NCBI GenBank assembly: GCA_018350325.1
Contig: JAEVLN010000002.1
Span: 2,150,288-2,214,287 of the forward strand
Reading direction: 5' to 3'
DNA: 64,000 bases
Source: Globodera rostochiensis
Lineage: Eukaryota; Nematoda; Chromadorea; Rhabditida; Heteroderidae
Shown here: positions 53,563 through 63,017 of the stretch, one piece after another
How positions within the stretch are numbered: position 1 is the stretch's first letter
How the letters are laid out: every line of letters begins with the position of its first letter
Translations under genes and position numbers: made by a program
Notes under the pieces: generated by a model
The model's database searches: none
The model's input: the letters and a program-made list of their open reading frames with translations, nothing else
Told to the model about the DNA's origin: nothing

Positions 53563-53765
53563 CATTTGGGAGAGATTGGCTAACAATCTTTAAGTGATTG
53601 AAAGAGACATGATTTTTGGCGGAGAAATAAACCATTTAATTGAGAGAAAATTTTATTATTAACGAAATAAATAATTACAAAAAAAAAAATAAAATTTGTG
53701 CATTTAATAAAACAATTAATTTGATCACAAGAACAGACTGCGCTGCCTTTTGCACCGCCCCAACT
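53563..53765 (+). repeat. segment duplicated at 58236-58376, copy A
   Basis: TTTGGGAGAGATTGGCTAA, TTATTATTAACGAAATAAAT, TTAATTTGATCACA and CAGACTGCG(C/T)TGCCTTTT...CACCGCCCCAAC are shared with 58236-58376, which lies just 3' of the collagen stop. Copy A has about 55 extra bases (53591-53646). At 53765 it is interrupted by a GCGGGATTT word island where copy B continues CACCAAAGTCCG. Confidence 0.8.
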
Positions 53766-53935
53766 AGAGTGCGGCAAAATCGCATTTGCGGGATCCCGCT
53801 GCGGGATTTTTTCCCGCAAGTCGTGCGGGAACGGATTTGCGGGATAAATCCCGCAAAATCCCGCAATCCCGCAAATCCCGCATTTTGAATTTGCGGGATC
53901 CCGCGCGGGATTGCGGGATTTTTTCAAAAAAATCA
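53766..53935. repeat. word island of GCGGGATCCCGC type
   Basis: TAGAGTGCGGCAAAATCGC start, then many GCGGGATTT, AAATCCCGC and GCGGGATCCCGC words in both orientations. The start resembles the TAGAG termini of the hAT-like elements, and copy B (58376) gives the uninterrupted site. The right end and target duplication are not found. Confidence 0.7.
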
Positions 53936-54004
53936 AAACACCTTTCACTGAACCGAATCGTTCAATTTTCATTTGAATGCTCTTATTTTCTGAAACTACT
54001 TGTA

Positions 54005-54115
54005 ACTAGGGCCGGGACCGGGGTTTAACCCGGGACCGGAACCGTGAAAGCTGGGATCGGAATTTTGACTTATTAAAAACCGAGATTGGGATTAACAGGG
54101 ATTGACAATGGGGGA
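54005..54115. repeat. word island of GGGACCGG type
   Basis: TAGGGCCGGGACCGGGG followed by degenerate GGGACCGG/GGGATCGG words. A possible partner end, CACGGCCCTGG, lies at 54262, but no flanking duplication was found. Confidence 0.5.
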
Positions 54116-54433
54116 AATTTTTGCCGCCGGTAAAATGAGTTTTTTGATGGAATTTGTTATAATGGCCCAAAAATTATTAATTTTGCAAAACGAGAGGGTT
54201 CCCCCTATGGTTTTTTTTACTCAAAAAATATTGGGAGGGCCATGACCCCCACTCGGCCCCCCCCGGAGCACGGCCCTGGTCTTTTCTATGGTTTTGGGAT
54301 TCGTCCAACCAAAAAAAAAGAAAAATCCAAAAAGTAAAAAGATGCCAAAAAAATTTTTAAAGATTGAAAAAAAAGAAGAAATTCTTTACTTTAGTACAAA
54401 TACTCACTGAAAGCTATTAAAATAAATTTGCAC

Positions 54434-54509
54434 TGTAGGGGTTTGAACCCTCACCCTAAAATCTCACGGACAGCACCAGCACCACTTAGCCACACTATGT
54501 GTTGATTCG
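54434..54509 (-). repeat. tRNA-like pol III promoter unit (SINE head), copy 3
   Basis: On the minus strand, GTGTGGCTAAGTGGTGCTGG fits the tRNA A box and GAGGGTTCAAACCCCTACA the B box. It is followed by GTGCAAATTTATTTT, which resembles the sequence after the 7511 copy. Best match to the consensus of the three. Confidence 0.55.
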
Positions 54510-54654
54510 TTACCAAAAATCCTACCCACCTTGGTACTAATTTGAATGATTTGGAAAAATGTCAATCCTAATTTTGAAATGTTCGATTTTAGGGGTGCAT
54601 TTTTCGTTTTTACTCCATTTTTGTTAAAATTTTCAATAAAACGAATTTTTTTTA

Positions 54655-54780
54655 AGAATTCTGCTTCACTGTTGGGAAAGGGGAGGGGGGTCGGCGGTGC
54701 CGATAGGCGCCGCCGAGAAGATTTTTTAACTCAATTTGTTAAGAGATTTGCAACCAAATTTAAAAAAATCGGCACTTTTG
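54655..54780 (+). repeat. GC-rich hairpin repeat, copy 4, with conserved flanks
   Basis: GGCGGTGCCGATAGGCGCC at 54693, preceded by TTCTGCTTCACTGTTGGG and followed by GAGAAGATTTTTTAACTC and TTGTTAAGAGATTTGCAACC. These flanks are shared with 10250-10345 and 63160-63265 and give a core of about 120 bp. Confidence 0.85.
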
Positions 54781-54829
54781 GAAATTTTAATGAATCTTGT
54801 TAAGAAAATTGACCAAAAAATTATGAAAG

Positions 54830-55700
54830 TGCTTCAGGGGGGGGCATGCTCCCCCTGCCCCCCCTGCATACGCGCCTGTAGCGAAATTATTTATTTAAAT
54901 TATGGGGTAGGGGGGGGGGGTCAAAAGTCATCGTCTTTAATTATTACCCGGCATGCATGGGTGAACCGTCCGATTAATGCGAATCGGTTTTCCTTCTGTT
55001 GGTTGGTCGCCAGGGACACAATTAGGCGATCAGCGCCACCTTAGGATTTGTATGAAATTTTTCTTTTTGTTTCTTATGCTTACCGGAGCGGACTGTTACT
55101 GACCCATGATTTTCTTCTGCCACATACAGGGCCTTTTGGAAAAACGTCCCAAAAGTGCACTCCCTAAATTAATGGCCCGAATCGTTGATAAAGATAAATG
55201 GAATTAACTTACGCTCAATTGAAATTTGCCCCACGGGCGCGACCTGTATGGATGCGCGCTTGGTGGGTTTTAAGTCCATTTTTTGTAGTAAATCGGGCGC
55301 CGCACACTCTTTGGCCCTTTCTCTCAAATTGCACACCTAGCCATTTAATGCTTAAACATCTAAAAAATTGTACATTTTGTTCCCAAAAGTAGCAAGCGAA
55401 AAAAATTGGAGCCTTTAAAAATTAGCATATAAATTACATTTTTTTACCAACATATGTCGAAAATGCCAATCCATGCTCTTGACATCATGGGCTACAACAA
55501 ACACTGCTCAACGCCGCTGTCCATGTCACAGGCGTGAAAGGGCGTAAGTTCTGAAATTAAATTTATGGGTTTGTCGATTTTTGGGTATTATTTTAAGTTC
55601 TGGGGTTTGTGCACAGTTAAATGCATTAAATGAAGTTCGATAGAAAGTACTCATCCGGTCTTTTAATTTGTCTGGGTGAAATTTGTTTTGTTTAATTAAA
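54830..55700. other. mixed non-coding DNA and one weak exon
   Basis: G/C runs at 54836-54860 and 54905-54920. A possible exon ends at a GTAAGT donor near 55545 (frame reading LLNAAVHVTGVKG), but its start is not found. Nothing else is supported. Confidence 0.3.
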
Positions 55701-55701
55701 G

Positions 55702-56002
55702 GCATCTTTGAAGCGCGCTTATGAGGCTGCGCGATATGAATTCGAAAAGAAGTTCCGCGGCATTCAATTTTTTGCCAAAATGCGGATTGAGCTGAAGATT
55801 CCGCCGATCAACGACCTAAACGAGGGGACTCGGCAGGCGCGGCAGCATGCGCGGCACTGCTGCCGGAATCAAGGCAATGGTGATGCCCAGAGACAACATG
55901 CGCGAGTTTCAGCGCCTAGAAACGCAGGACAAAGGAGAAGTTCGGCTGATCTACATCAGCCGCTGTAGTCAACTTTGGGCTGAGATGCTCGAGGAAGAAT
56001 GA
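55702..56002 (+). pseudogene. unknown terminal exon with one frameshift
   Basis: After AAAG at 55698-55701 it reads ASLKRAYEAARYEFEKKFRG then IQFFAKMRIELKIPPINDLN. Near 55835-55860 the reading must change frame to continue as IKAMVMPRDNMREFQRLE, then EVRLIYISRCSQLWAEMLEEE and TGA (56000-56002). Both halves look like genuine protein and the shift falls in a GC-rich CGGCAGGCGCGGCAGC repeat, so either a real frameshift or an indel error is possible. The family is not recognised. Confidence 0.45.
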
Positions 56003-56838
56003 GGTTAATTTTAGAAATTCAAATGATGGGAAGAAAAACAGTCAGAGGAATATGCTCTAAGTAATGCCAAAAGCAAAGATAAGCCCCCCTCTATTCCTTG
56101 AATAAGGGGGGTGGAGGTGTAGTACCGGGGACCTGAGGGTGGGTGTGGAAGAGTGTGGGATTGGCCGCTTGACAGACAATCGGGATCAGTGTTTGATTTT
56201 TGTTAATTGTCAGAAACTAATCTGAAACGTGTTTTTCGTGCATAACTCGTCAAAACAAATCTGCAGAAAAACAGGAAATCCTAAAAATCCCCACTCTTCT
56301 GATCAGGTTTGAAACATAATGAAAAGTGATTTTGATCAATGTTTGACATTGTTAAGGGATTGATCAGAAATGAAGGATGGCACTGTCAGAATGAGTTCAG
56401 GGCCTAGTGATTTTGTATTTGGATTGTTCGGTTATTTTGGTTGGCATAATTGTTTTATGATTGTTGATAATAAAAATTTTTGAACTACTCACATTGCTTG
56501 GTGGGGTTAACGTCTTGTTGGCATATTGTATTATGTATACTAGAGCTCACAGAAGGCTTTACAAAATTTTTTTGTAAAAAAAACGAGAATTTAAGCCTAA
56601 AATTTAAAGTTATTGACCAGTTAATGCACTTAAACTCAACCAATTTCAAAATAAAAAACACCCAAAATGAATGCTAAACTGTTGTTGTTGGTTGTTGACC
56701 ATCTTTCTGGCTATGCTTTCAACTTTAAGAGCCAATTTTGTATGGATCCGAGTTAACGTTCCCCATATCCAGATCAGAAACGAATGTGCAAGACACTGAC
56801 ATGCTTTTAAAATTTATATTTAATTTAAATACCAAAAA
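56003..56838. other. no gene recognised
   Basis: AT-rich DNA with short chance ORFs. A TTGATCAG/CTGATCA-rich segment at 56290-56360 has no clear structure. Confidence 0.4.
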
Positions 56839-56839
56839 C

Positions 56840-56990
56840 TAGAGTTGGTCGGGACCGGGAATTTTGGGAAAAATAGGGACCGGGGTTGAGCGGGACCGTA
56901 AAAGCCGGGATCGGGACCATCATGTTGAACCGGGGCCGGGATTTCGTTTTTTCAAAAACCGGGACCGGGAAAACCCGGAACTGGCAATAA
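56840..56990. repeat. word island of CGGGACCGGG type
   Basis: Starts TAGAGTTGGTCGGGACCGGG and contains many GGGACCGGG/CCCGG words up to about 56980. The left end resembles the TAGAG termini. The right end is not found. Confidence 0.6.
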
Positions 56991-57042
56991 GAATTTTTTT
57001 TTGTGATGGTCAAAGGTGAAACAATTTTTTCTTATTCAAAAA

Positions 57043-57979
57043 TACCGTATATGCTCTTTTAATCCCCCACTCTCCAATAATCCCCCACTCTCTAATAATC
57101 CCCCACTCTCTGAGAAGGTTGGAAAATAATCCCCCTCTCTCTAATAATCCCCCACTCTCTAATAATCCCCCATTCGAATTAATTTTATCGCCTTTTTTCA
57201 CTGAGTAAAACTTGGTAAGATGTAACGGGGAAAATGGATAACCATGAGGAGTGTTCTAAATTTGAAAAAATAATTCATCGTCTTCGCCAACACCACTAAG
57301 CTCCACATTATTCTCATTTCCACATCATTTCGTCCGTCCTTCATTGTCTCTTTGCCTCTGAACTCACGAAGAAGGTCAATTCCTCGTGTTCCGATTGATC
57401 CATCCGGCTTGAAGCAGTTGATGCGATCGTCTCCATATCCGTCGCTCGTCGTGGCAAGACCACACACTTTATTGTATATTGATAATGGTTAAAATACCGA
57501 AGTGCGCAAACCTTCAAATGACTTGATGATCATCTCTTTGGACAGCTCCTGCCATGATCGGTCCACCCAATCCAGAACGACTTCCAACGCCGGAGCCTTC
57601 GGGTTTCCAGCAGCGGTGTACTCCTGCCTGTCGCCATTTGTGATCCACAAACTGTAGTAGTGTCGGATCCGCTCCTTAAAAGGTTTGTTCCAGCAAACGT
57701 CGGGTGCCTGCAGAATAAGATGAAATTTATTTCAAAGCGAAAAAAATTACTTGAATAAATTTGGTGCAGCCGCCTGGAATGTACGCCGCTTCAACGCCCA
57801 GCTCCTTCAAGACTTTTGTTGTACCCACGCTTTTGTGACTCCCAAATGCGTCCCATCGCCAAACAATTTAAAAAATAATCCCCCACTCTCCAATAATCCC
57901 CCACTCTCTAATAATCCCCCACTCTCTAAGAAGGTTGGAAATTAATCCCCCATGGGGGATTAAAAGAGCATATACGGTA
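57043..57979 (-). mobile_element. pogo-type transposon, internally deleted, perfect TIRs
   Basis: 57043-57068 and 57954-57979 are perfect 26-bp inverted repeats (outer part TACCGTATATGCTCTTTT) including a TA at each outer edge, as expected for the TA target duplication of the Tc1/mariner/pogo group. Inside each end is an array of ATAATCCCCCACTCTC units plus GAGAAGGTTGGAAA, and these arrays are in direct, not inverted, orientation. The interior encodes the second half of a pogo-type transposase on the minus strand. At 937 bp it is too short for a full transposase, so it is an internal-deletion derivative. Confidence 0.85.
57198..57855 (-). pseudogene. pogo-type transposase, C-terminal half (DDE_1)
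   Basis: Three exons on the minus strand. The first (about 57855-57751) reads WDAFGSHKSVGTTKVLKE then YIPGGCTKFIQ. The second (about 57709-57510) reads APDVCWNKPFKERIRHYY...LDWVDRSWQELSKEMIIKSFE. The third (about 57468-57198) continues VCGLATTSDGYGDDRINCF. This follows the pogo/DDE_1 order: acidic residue in a 'DAFGSH' strand, Gly-Gly-Cys-Thr loop, (Q)PxDVxxNKPFK, then the 'W..I..SF..CG' end. The N-terminal DNA-binding HTH domains and first catalytic Asp are missing. In a complete enzyme it would cut and paste the element at TA sites. This copy cannot do so alone. Reading frames are clean, so the loss is recent or the fragment is under little decay. Confidence 0.8.
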
Positions 57980-58065
57980 AGTTCCTTATTGTCTTCAACT
58001 CAATTCAATTGGCTCATCCATCGTCAATTTTTGAGAAATTCTGCTTTACTTTTAAGGGGGGGGGG

Positions 58066-58229
58066 CAGCGGTGCCGATCAGAGCTGATCAAAATTTCGTT
58101 TCGTTTCGTAAAATGAAATTTAACTTTTTTCGTTTCGCTTTCGTTTCGTAAATTAGAAAAAAAAATTTTTTCGTTTCGTCGGGAAAAAAATTTGAGTTTC
58201 GCTCAACTCTGGTGCCGATAGGCGCCGCC
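58066..58229 (+). repeat. GC-rich hairpin repeat, copy 5, split by an insertion
   Basis: The left arm (CAGCGGTGCCGAT) and right arm (GTGCCGATAGGCGCC) are separated by the 58079-58211 element. GTGCCGAT is duplicated by the insertion. The usual CTGCTTTAC...GGGG left flank is present. Confidence 0.9.
58079..58211. mobile_element. 133-bp hAT-like MITE with TTTCGTTTCG words
   Basis: Left end CAGAGCTGATC, right end GCTCAACTCTG (inverted, 9 of 11 match). Perfect 8-bp duplication GTGCCGAT (58071-58078 and 58212-58219), which is part of the interrupted hairpin repeat, so the empty site is known from the other hairpin copies. Interior is TTTCGTTTCG words and their inverse. Confidence 0.92.
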
Positions 58230-58235
58230 AAGAAA

Positions 58236-58376
58236 GTATTTGGGAGAGATTGGCTTAAAATTTTATTATTAACGAAATAAATAATTACAAAAAATACAAA
58301 AAAAAACTTTGTGCATTTAAAAACCAATTAATTTGATCACACAAACAGACTGCGTTGCCTTTGCACCGCCCCAACC
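58236..58376 (+). repeat. segment duplicated at 53563-53765, copy B
   Basis: Same blocks as copy A. It lies 95 bp beyond the stop codon of the collagen gene (minus strand), so it may be part of that gene's 3' flank. Confidence 0.8.
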
Positions 58377-58470
58377 ACCAAAGTCCGTTGCCGTTTGGGC
58401 GGGCACGGACAGCTGTGAACAAATTGGAAATGAAATTATTAATTTTTATTTTGAATAAATATTAAACTCA

Positions 58471-60057
58471 CTATCCGCCGTCCGCCTCGTTTTTCCCGGG
58501 TTGTCCGGCTATTCCCGGAAGTCCGGGAGAGCCGGGCTCGCCCATCGGACCCGCCATGCCGGGGAAGCCGCGTTGCCCGGGCATCCCGGGCCCTGCGGGT
58601 ACGCCAGGCATGCCCATTTGACCAGGCATTCCGGGCATGCCGATTGGTCCCGGAGGACCGGGCTAAATAACAATTAAAAAGCAAGTAAAACAAAAGCATT
58701 AAACCAATCACCGGTCCCATGCTTCCGTCGTGTCCATCTTGCCCGGGAAGGCCAGGCTGACCCGGGCTTCCCGGTTGACCGGGGTATCCGACATCGCCGG
58801 GAGGTCCAGGGAGGCCAGGCTATAAAAATTCGTACTTTTCCCCGAAATAATAAAAGAAAAAACAAACTATTATGCGGGCAGCCATTCCTGGCCATCCGGG
58901 AGCTCCGTCCTGTCCCGGCTCCCCTGGGGGTCCGTAGCCCCCGGGTGGGCCCGCTGGGCCGGCAGGACATGGTTCGCAGCTTGTGTCATGCGTGCAGCCG
59001 GCCACCTCGTGCCCGTGAACGCCGTCTTGCCCGGGCTGTCCAGGTTCTCCGTGCTCGCCCGGCTCGCCGTCATGCCCAGGCAGACCGGGAGGACCGGCTG
59101 GACAGCTCAACGTTGCAGTACCACCCTCGGGACGGCCACCGCCCCCGCCGCCGGTGGCATAACCAGCTAAAGAATTATTATAAACTAAAATTTGATTAAA
59201 AATTTTAAATAATCCATTTTAAGTCCAATTGTTGGGTTTAAAAATGCTCGAAAATTAATTATAAAATCTTAAATTTAATTCGTGCCCACCATGCTATTTA
59301 GGCTAACACACCTGCTCCTGTTGACGGAGCCACTTGAACTTGTTGCTGATTTGAACCGCCACCACCACCACCAGATTTTTGATAGATTCCAACGGATTCT
59401 GAATTAATAAATATTTTGTTTTTTGTGCGAATAAGCACAAATTTTTACGGGTGTTTTGGGCGGGCGCTTGCACGAGTTGGTATCCTTGGCCACTTATGCT
59501 AATTCGCAAAAGGCCGCCACCGCCGCCGGCGCTGTTTCGGGTGATGCGTTTGCCGCGCGATGAAGCCGTCCAAGAGAGAGGCGACGGCTGCTCATCAAAG
59601 CCTTTGCCGATGGGCTGCTAAATCCAATTTTGTTCTTTTGATCTTTGAGACTTTTGGCGCAGTGTCCACCTGAATTGCCTGCATTTCGCCCCAAGCGTTG
59701 TTGGCCAACACACGAAATTCGTCCATTTCCAACAGCATTTCGTCATAGAATGTGTTGATCTCCTTAATAATTTTACGGTTTTTTTTTGTTTTGTCGAAGT
59801 TTGTTTGGGAAGATTTAAGCTTTCTTAATCTTGTATGTAAATTGATATGCCCAATTCATGTAATATGTTGCATTTCTTCATCAAAAATTGGCCTAAAAAT
59901 AAATTATTTATAAATTTTATTGCTTTAAAAATTGCAAGATTTTGTGTATTTTTAAGCTTTTGATCACATGAAAAAGAAGGCCAATGGTGAGCAGTGCGGT
60001 GATCACGACAAGTCCGCTTAGGCCGGATGAGATGAGCACAAAGCATCGGGTACTCAT
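58471..60057 (-). CDS. cuticle collagen, 7 exons, 345 aa
   Basis: Exons on the minus strand: 60057-59968, 59762-59670, 59617-59449, 59398-59312, 59166-58868, 58819-58712, 58662-58471. All join in phase. Residues 1-30 ([19 protein letters not shown]...) form the membrane signal-anchor. Residues 31-61 ([20 protein letters not shown]...) complete the nematode cuticle-collagen N-terminal domain. RGKR at about 82-85 is the expected subtilisin-type cleavage site. A Gly-rich, Gln-rich spacer leads to Cys-bounded Gly-X-Y blocks (CPAGPPG..., then [14 protein letters not shown]...). The triple-helix region has imperfections at GMAARII and GVPAGPG. It ends GKNEADGG. The product is an extracellular structural protein of the cuticle made in hypodermis. 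The start and all splice sites are supported. The second-last Cys cluster spacing could place it in a collagen subgroup, but I do not assign one. Confidence 0.93.
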
Positions 60058-60717
60058 TGTTTTGTTGTGCATAAATAAATAAATTTTCAATTAAAAATAA
60101 TTATTGAGAAAATGTGCCAAATGGGGCGGGCGCTGTTCCATCCCATTAAATACGTTGTGCGGGAAAGTGGAGAGGAATTTATTCGCGCGGCAAAAACAAA
60201 TCAAAATATTTTTATTATATAATTAATTAATGAATTGGAAACAAATAAAAATGAAAGAAAGCAAAACAATGGGCAGCAGCAACAAAACATTGGCCACAAA
60301 AAGTGTAACCGCGCGAAGAAAACATAATTATTTTTAAGCATGTCACGGTCTGATCGGTCCATTTTTAGGGAGGAAATGGACGGACGGAATGGGCCAAAGG
60401 GTGGCGGGCCCGTCGATTCGCGCATTCATTCTTTCCCCGCATTTGCCCCCCCCCTTCCATTCGTTTCGTTGATTTGGGTGAAAGCGCGCAGTTTCAGTCT
60501 GATCACGAATGGAGAAATTACGTAGAAAAACTCTTTTGTTTTTTTGTTTACATTTAATATTTTTATAGAATTTGCTACTGAAAATTTGCTTCAGCTCTAA
60601 TCGTTTTGTTTTTATTATTTTATTTTACCGCTTCTTTCCGGATATAACTTTTTTCAAATTCGGTCTTTAAAATTTAATTTCTTTAGAATAAGTTTTAGCT
60701 GGTTGGACGGTTAAAAC
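60058..60717. other. 5' flank of the collagen gene
   Basis: No gene. It would hold the collagen promoter. ATAAATAAATAAATTTTC at 60072 is AT-rich, but I see no specific factor site. Confidence 0.3.
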
Positions 60718-60876
60718 TAGAGGCCGGTCGAGACGAGATCTCGTCTCGAGGATCTCGAAAAATCTCGACTCGAGATCTCGCTCGACTAAAAATGAGCTTC
60801 ACGAGATTTTTCAAACCCGAGATTTTTTCGAGAATCTCGACTCGAGATCTCGCTCGAAGCTCAAGTCCGGTCTCTA
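60718..60876. mobile_element. 159-bp hAT-like MITE with ATCTCGAG words
   Basis: Ends TAGAGGCCGG and CCGGTCTCTA (one mismatch in 10). Perfect 8-bp duplication GTTAAAAC (60710-60717 and 60877-60884), which fits the hAT preference nTnnnnAn. Interior consists of GAGATCTCG, CTCGAGATC and related words in both orientations. Confidence 0.92.
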
Positions 60877-61114
60877 GTTAAAACGCTTCTGGGGTTGCCA
60901 TTTTGCCTGTCCCTTCTCTTTAACTGGTAAAATGACAAAAATTGAATCGAATTTTCAAACCAAGACTTAAAAATTCTTTATCTGATATTTGAAGACCAAA
61001 TCTGCGATTTGATGAGAATCCCTGACACTTTAATGTCCATGGGCTATTTTTTCACGAAGAAAAGAAAAGTTATATTTAAAAGAAAGAAAATATGCAATGA
61101 AATGACCAAATAAA

Positions 61115-62790
61115 TCAAACAATTCGCGTTGATGGTTGGTTCACAACAACTGGCGGATCGACGGACGCTTTTTGGACAGTCGGCGGTACTGCTTGCACTT
61201 GCCGTCTGGCCATGTTAGTGGACGAAATCATTTGCACTGTGGACGCGGCAGTGATGGTGGGTTTTTTGGCGAGCCATGGAAACGTTTTTTGGAAACAACG
61301 ACGGTATTCACCACTATAATTTGGATGTTTATGAAACGCAATTTGAATGTGCCAACACCTGAACATGTAGAGAACGGGCGCATTGCTAGCCGATGCGATC
61401 AACGTCAGCTGGACAAGGCTGACAGTAAAGTTGATGGTTTCCTCCGGGGAAAGTTTCAGCAACGGCAAATAGAACGGATTCAGTCCGTTCAGCGCCCAAC
61501 CGAACATGACGAACAGAATGATGATGGTGATGCACTTGAGGATGTTCATGTTGTGGGAGGACGTGACTTACAAATAAGTGTCGGGATGTGAAAAGTGTTG
61601 AAAACGTTTTTCTCACTCACTTTTCACTTTTCTGATCGTTCCTATGGCGATTTGGAGCCAAATGATGGCATAAACAAACACTGTTATAATCTCAACGCAA
61701 ACGTTAACGCGGAAGCTGTACAGTCTGGCGAATACCGACCGATTGTCGCCCAATAAACACATCACCAATCTGGCGGGGAGTGGAGTGATAAGACTTGAAA
61801 TATTGGAATAGCTTAAGACACCCCAAATACACTGAACTCGGGGTAAATTCGGGGAAAAAACCCTGAAGCTTGGAAAATTTTTCTGCAAAAAAAACATTGA
61901 AAATTTCATCTAAATTTAACCCATTTCAATTTATTTCGAGGTCTTCATCTCTATAGAGGAGTTTGGAAATGAATTGTGGTACGCTTAATGAATGACAACA
62001 CAACCATAAAGTTTTTAGATTTGTGAAGACTTTGAGTCCCATCAAAATTTGTCGTCATTATCCTATTAGGTATTTTATTTATTGAGTTTTCAATAAATTT
62101 TTTATTTGATAAGAGACTTGTTTGAAAAATATGTATGCTTAATAATTCAAATTTTATTAAGAAAATTGAGCAAATAAAAAACATATTTTTTAATAATTAA
62201 CCAGAAAAAAGGTTGTTGACAAATATAGCCCCCCCCCCCCCATTTGACCCCCCCCCCCCCCATTTGACCCCCCCCCCCCCCTCCATTTGACCCCCCCCCC
62301 CTCCGAGGCGAATTGGAGGTAAAAGCACAGCTCCGCGGACACAAGGTTCACCCCGGGCAGGGCGATGAACCACGGGATCACGGCCGAGGTCTCCCAGCAA
62401 AGACTGGCAAAGCTTTCCACCGCGATCAGAACTTTTGAACAATCCGTTCAAAGAGACACTTTTTGGGGTTGTGCTCAGAAATTGAAGAGTTTGACCAGGT
62501 TTATTTTAGTTTGGAACCATGCGTGATCTTTGTCAATATTCTCCTAAAATCTTGATCAAATCCATTAGTTTTTTTGAATGGAGGTCAAAGATTTGAAAGC
62601 TTTCTGATCGATCGACCAAATTCTTCGACAATAACATTTCTTCATTTACTCACCAACATTTCCATGTCACATAGACTAAACTTCCGTTCAGCACCATTCC
62701 GATCAGTCCCAACACGAAGAGCGGCGTGTACAGCCAAAGAAGCGAGAAGGAAAAGCCGATGCCGACATTTAAATTGCACAATAACCGAGT
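61115..62790 (-). pseudogene. chemoreceptor-type 7TM GPCR, interrupted by a poly-C tract
   Basis: Minus-strand exons. About 62790-62654 encodes TM1 (LWLYTPLFVLGLIGMVLNGS). About 62430-62300 encodes TM2 (VLIAVESFASLCWETSAVIP) and the Cys region before TM3. 61793-61621 encodes TM5 (VNVCVEIITVFVYAIIWLQI) and IRKVK. 61566-61115, joined in phase, encodes MNILKCITIIILFVMFGW (TM6), TM7 (LIASASNAPVLYMF), a basic helix 8 and a Ser/Thr/Pro-rich cytoplasmic tail ending PSTRIV. The pattern fits nematode serpentine receptors (srsx/srw-like), plasma-membrane receptors for chemical cues. TM3 and most of TM4 are not found: exon 2 runs directly into the C/G homopolymers at 62230-62303. The gene is broken there, or the sequence is wrong there. 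The start codon before TM1 is not identified. Confidence 0.65.
62230..62303. repeat. three poly-C runs separated by CATTTGA
   Basis: C10-12 runs separated by CATTTGACC units, about 74 bp. They lie at the edge of the second receptor exon. Length is unreliable in most sequencing methods. Confidence 0.9.
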
Positions 62791-63017
62791 TCGAAGCTCG
62801 GACTCGGATTAGCACTTCTTTTTTTTAAATTGATTTAATGTCACAGTGTTGAAATGTGCACATTGGCATTTGATGTGCAGAGTGGCTTTTGAATTTTTGA
62901 ATTTCTTAGGCCCAATTTTTCGTTTGGTAGGGGGGCTGAATTTTCTCATATTTTTTCATTGCAATATTAGATCATTTTTTCGGTCTTTAGAAATGCCATT
63001 GGTCAAGAAACCGCGTC

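Noticed and set aside
58945..59199. Plus-strand ORFs across the collagen exons
   Set aside because: Shadows of the GC-rich Gly-X-Y exons. The minus strand gives the full spliced collagen.
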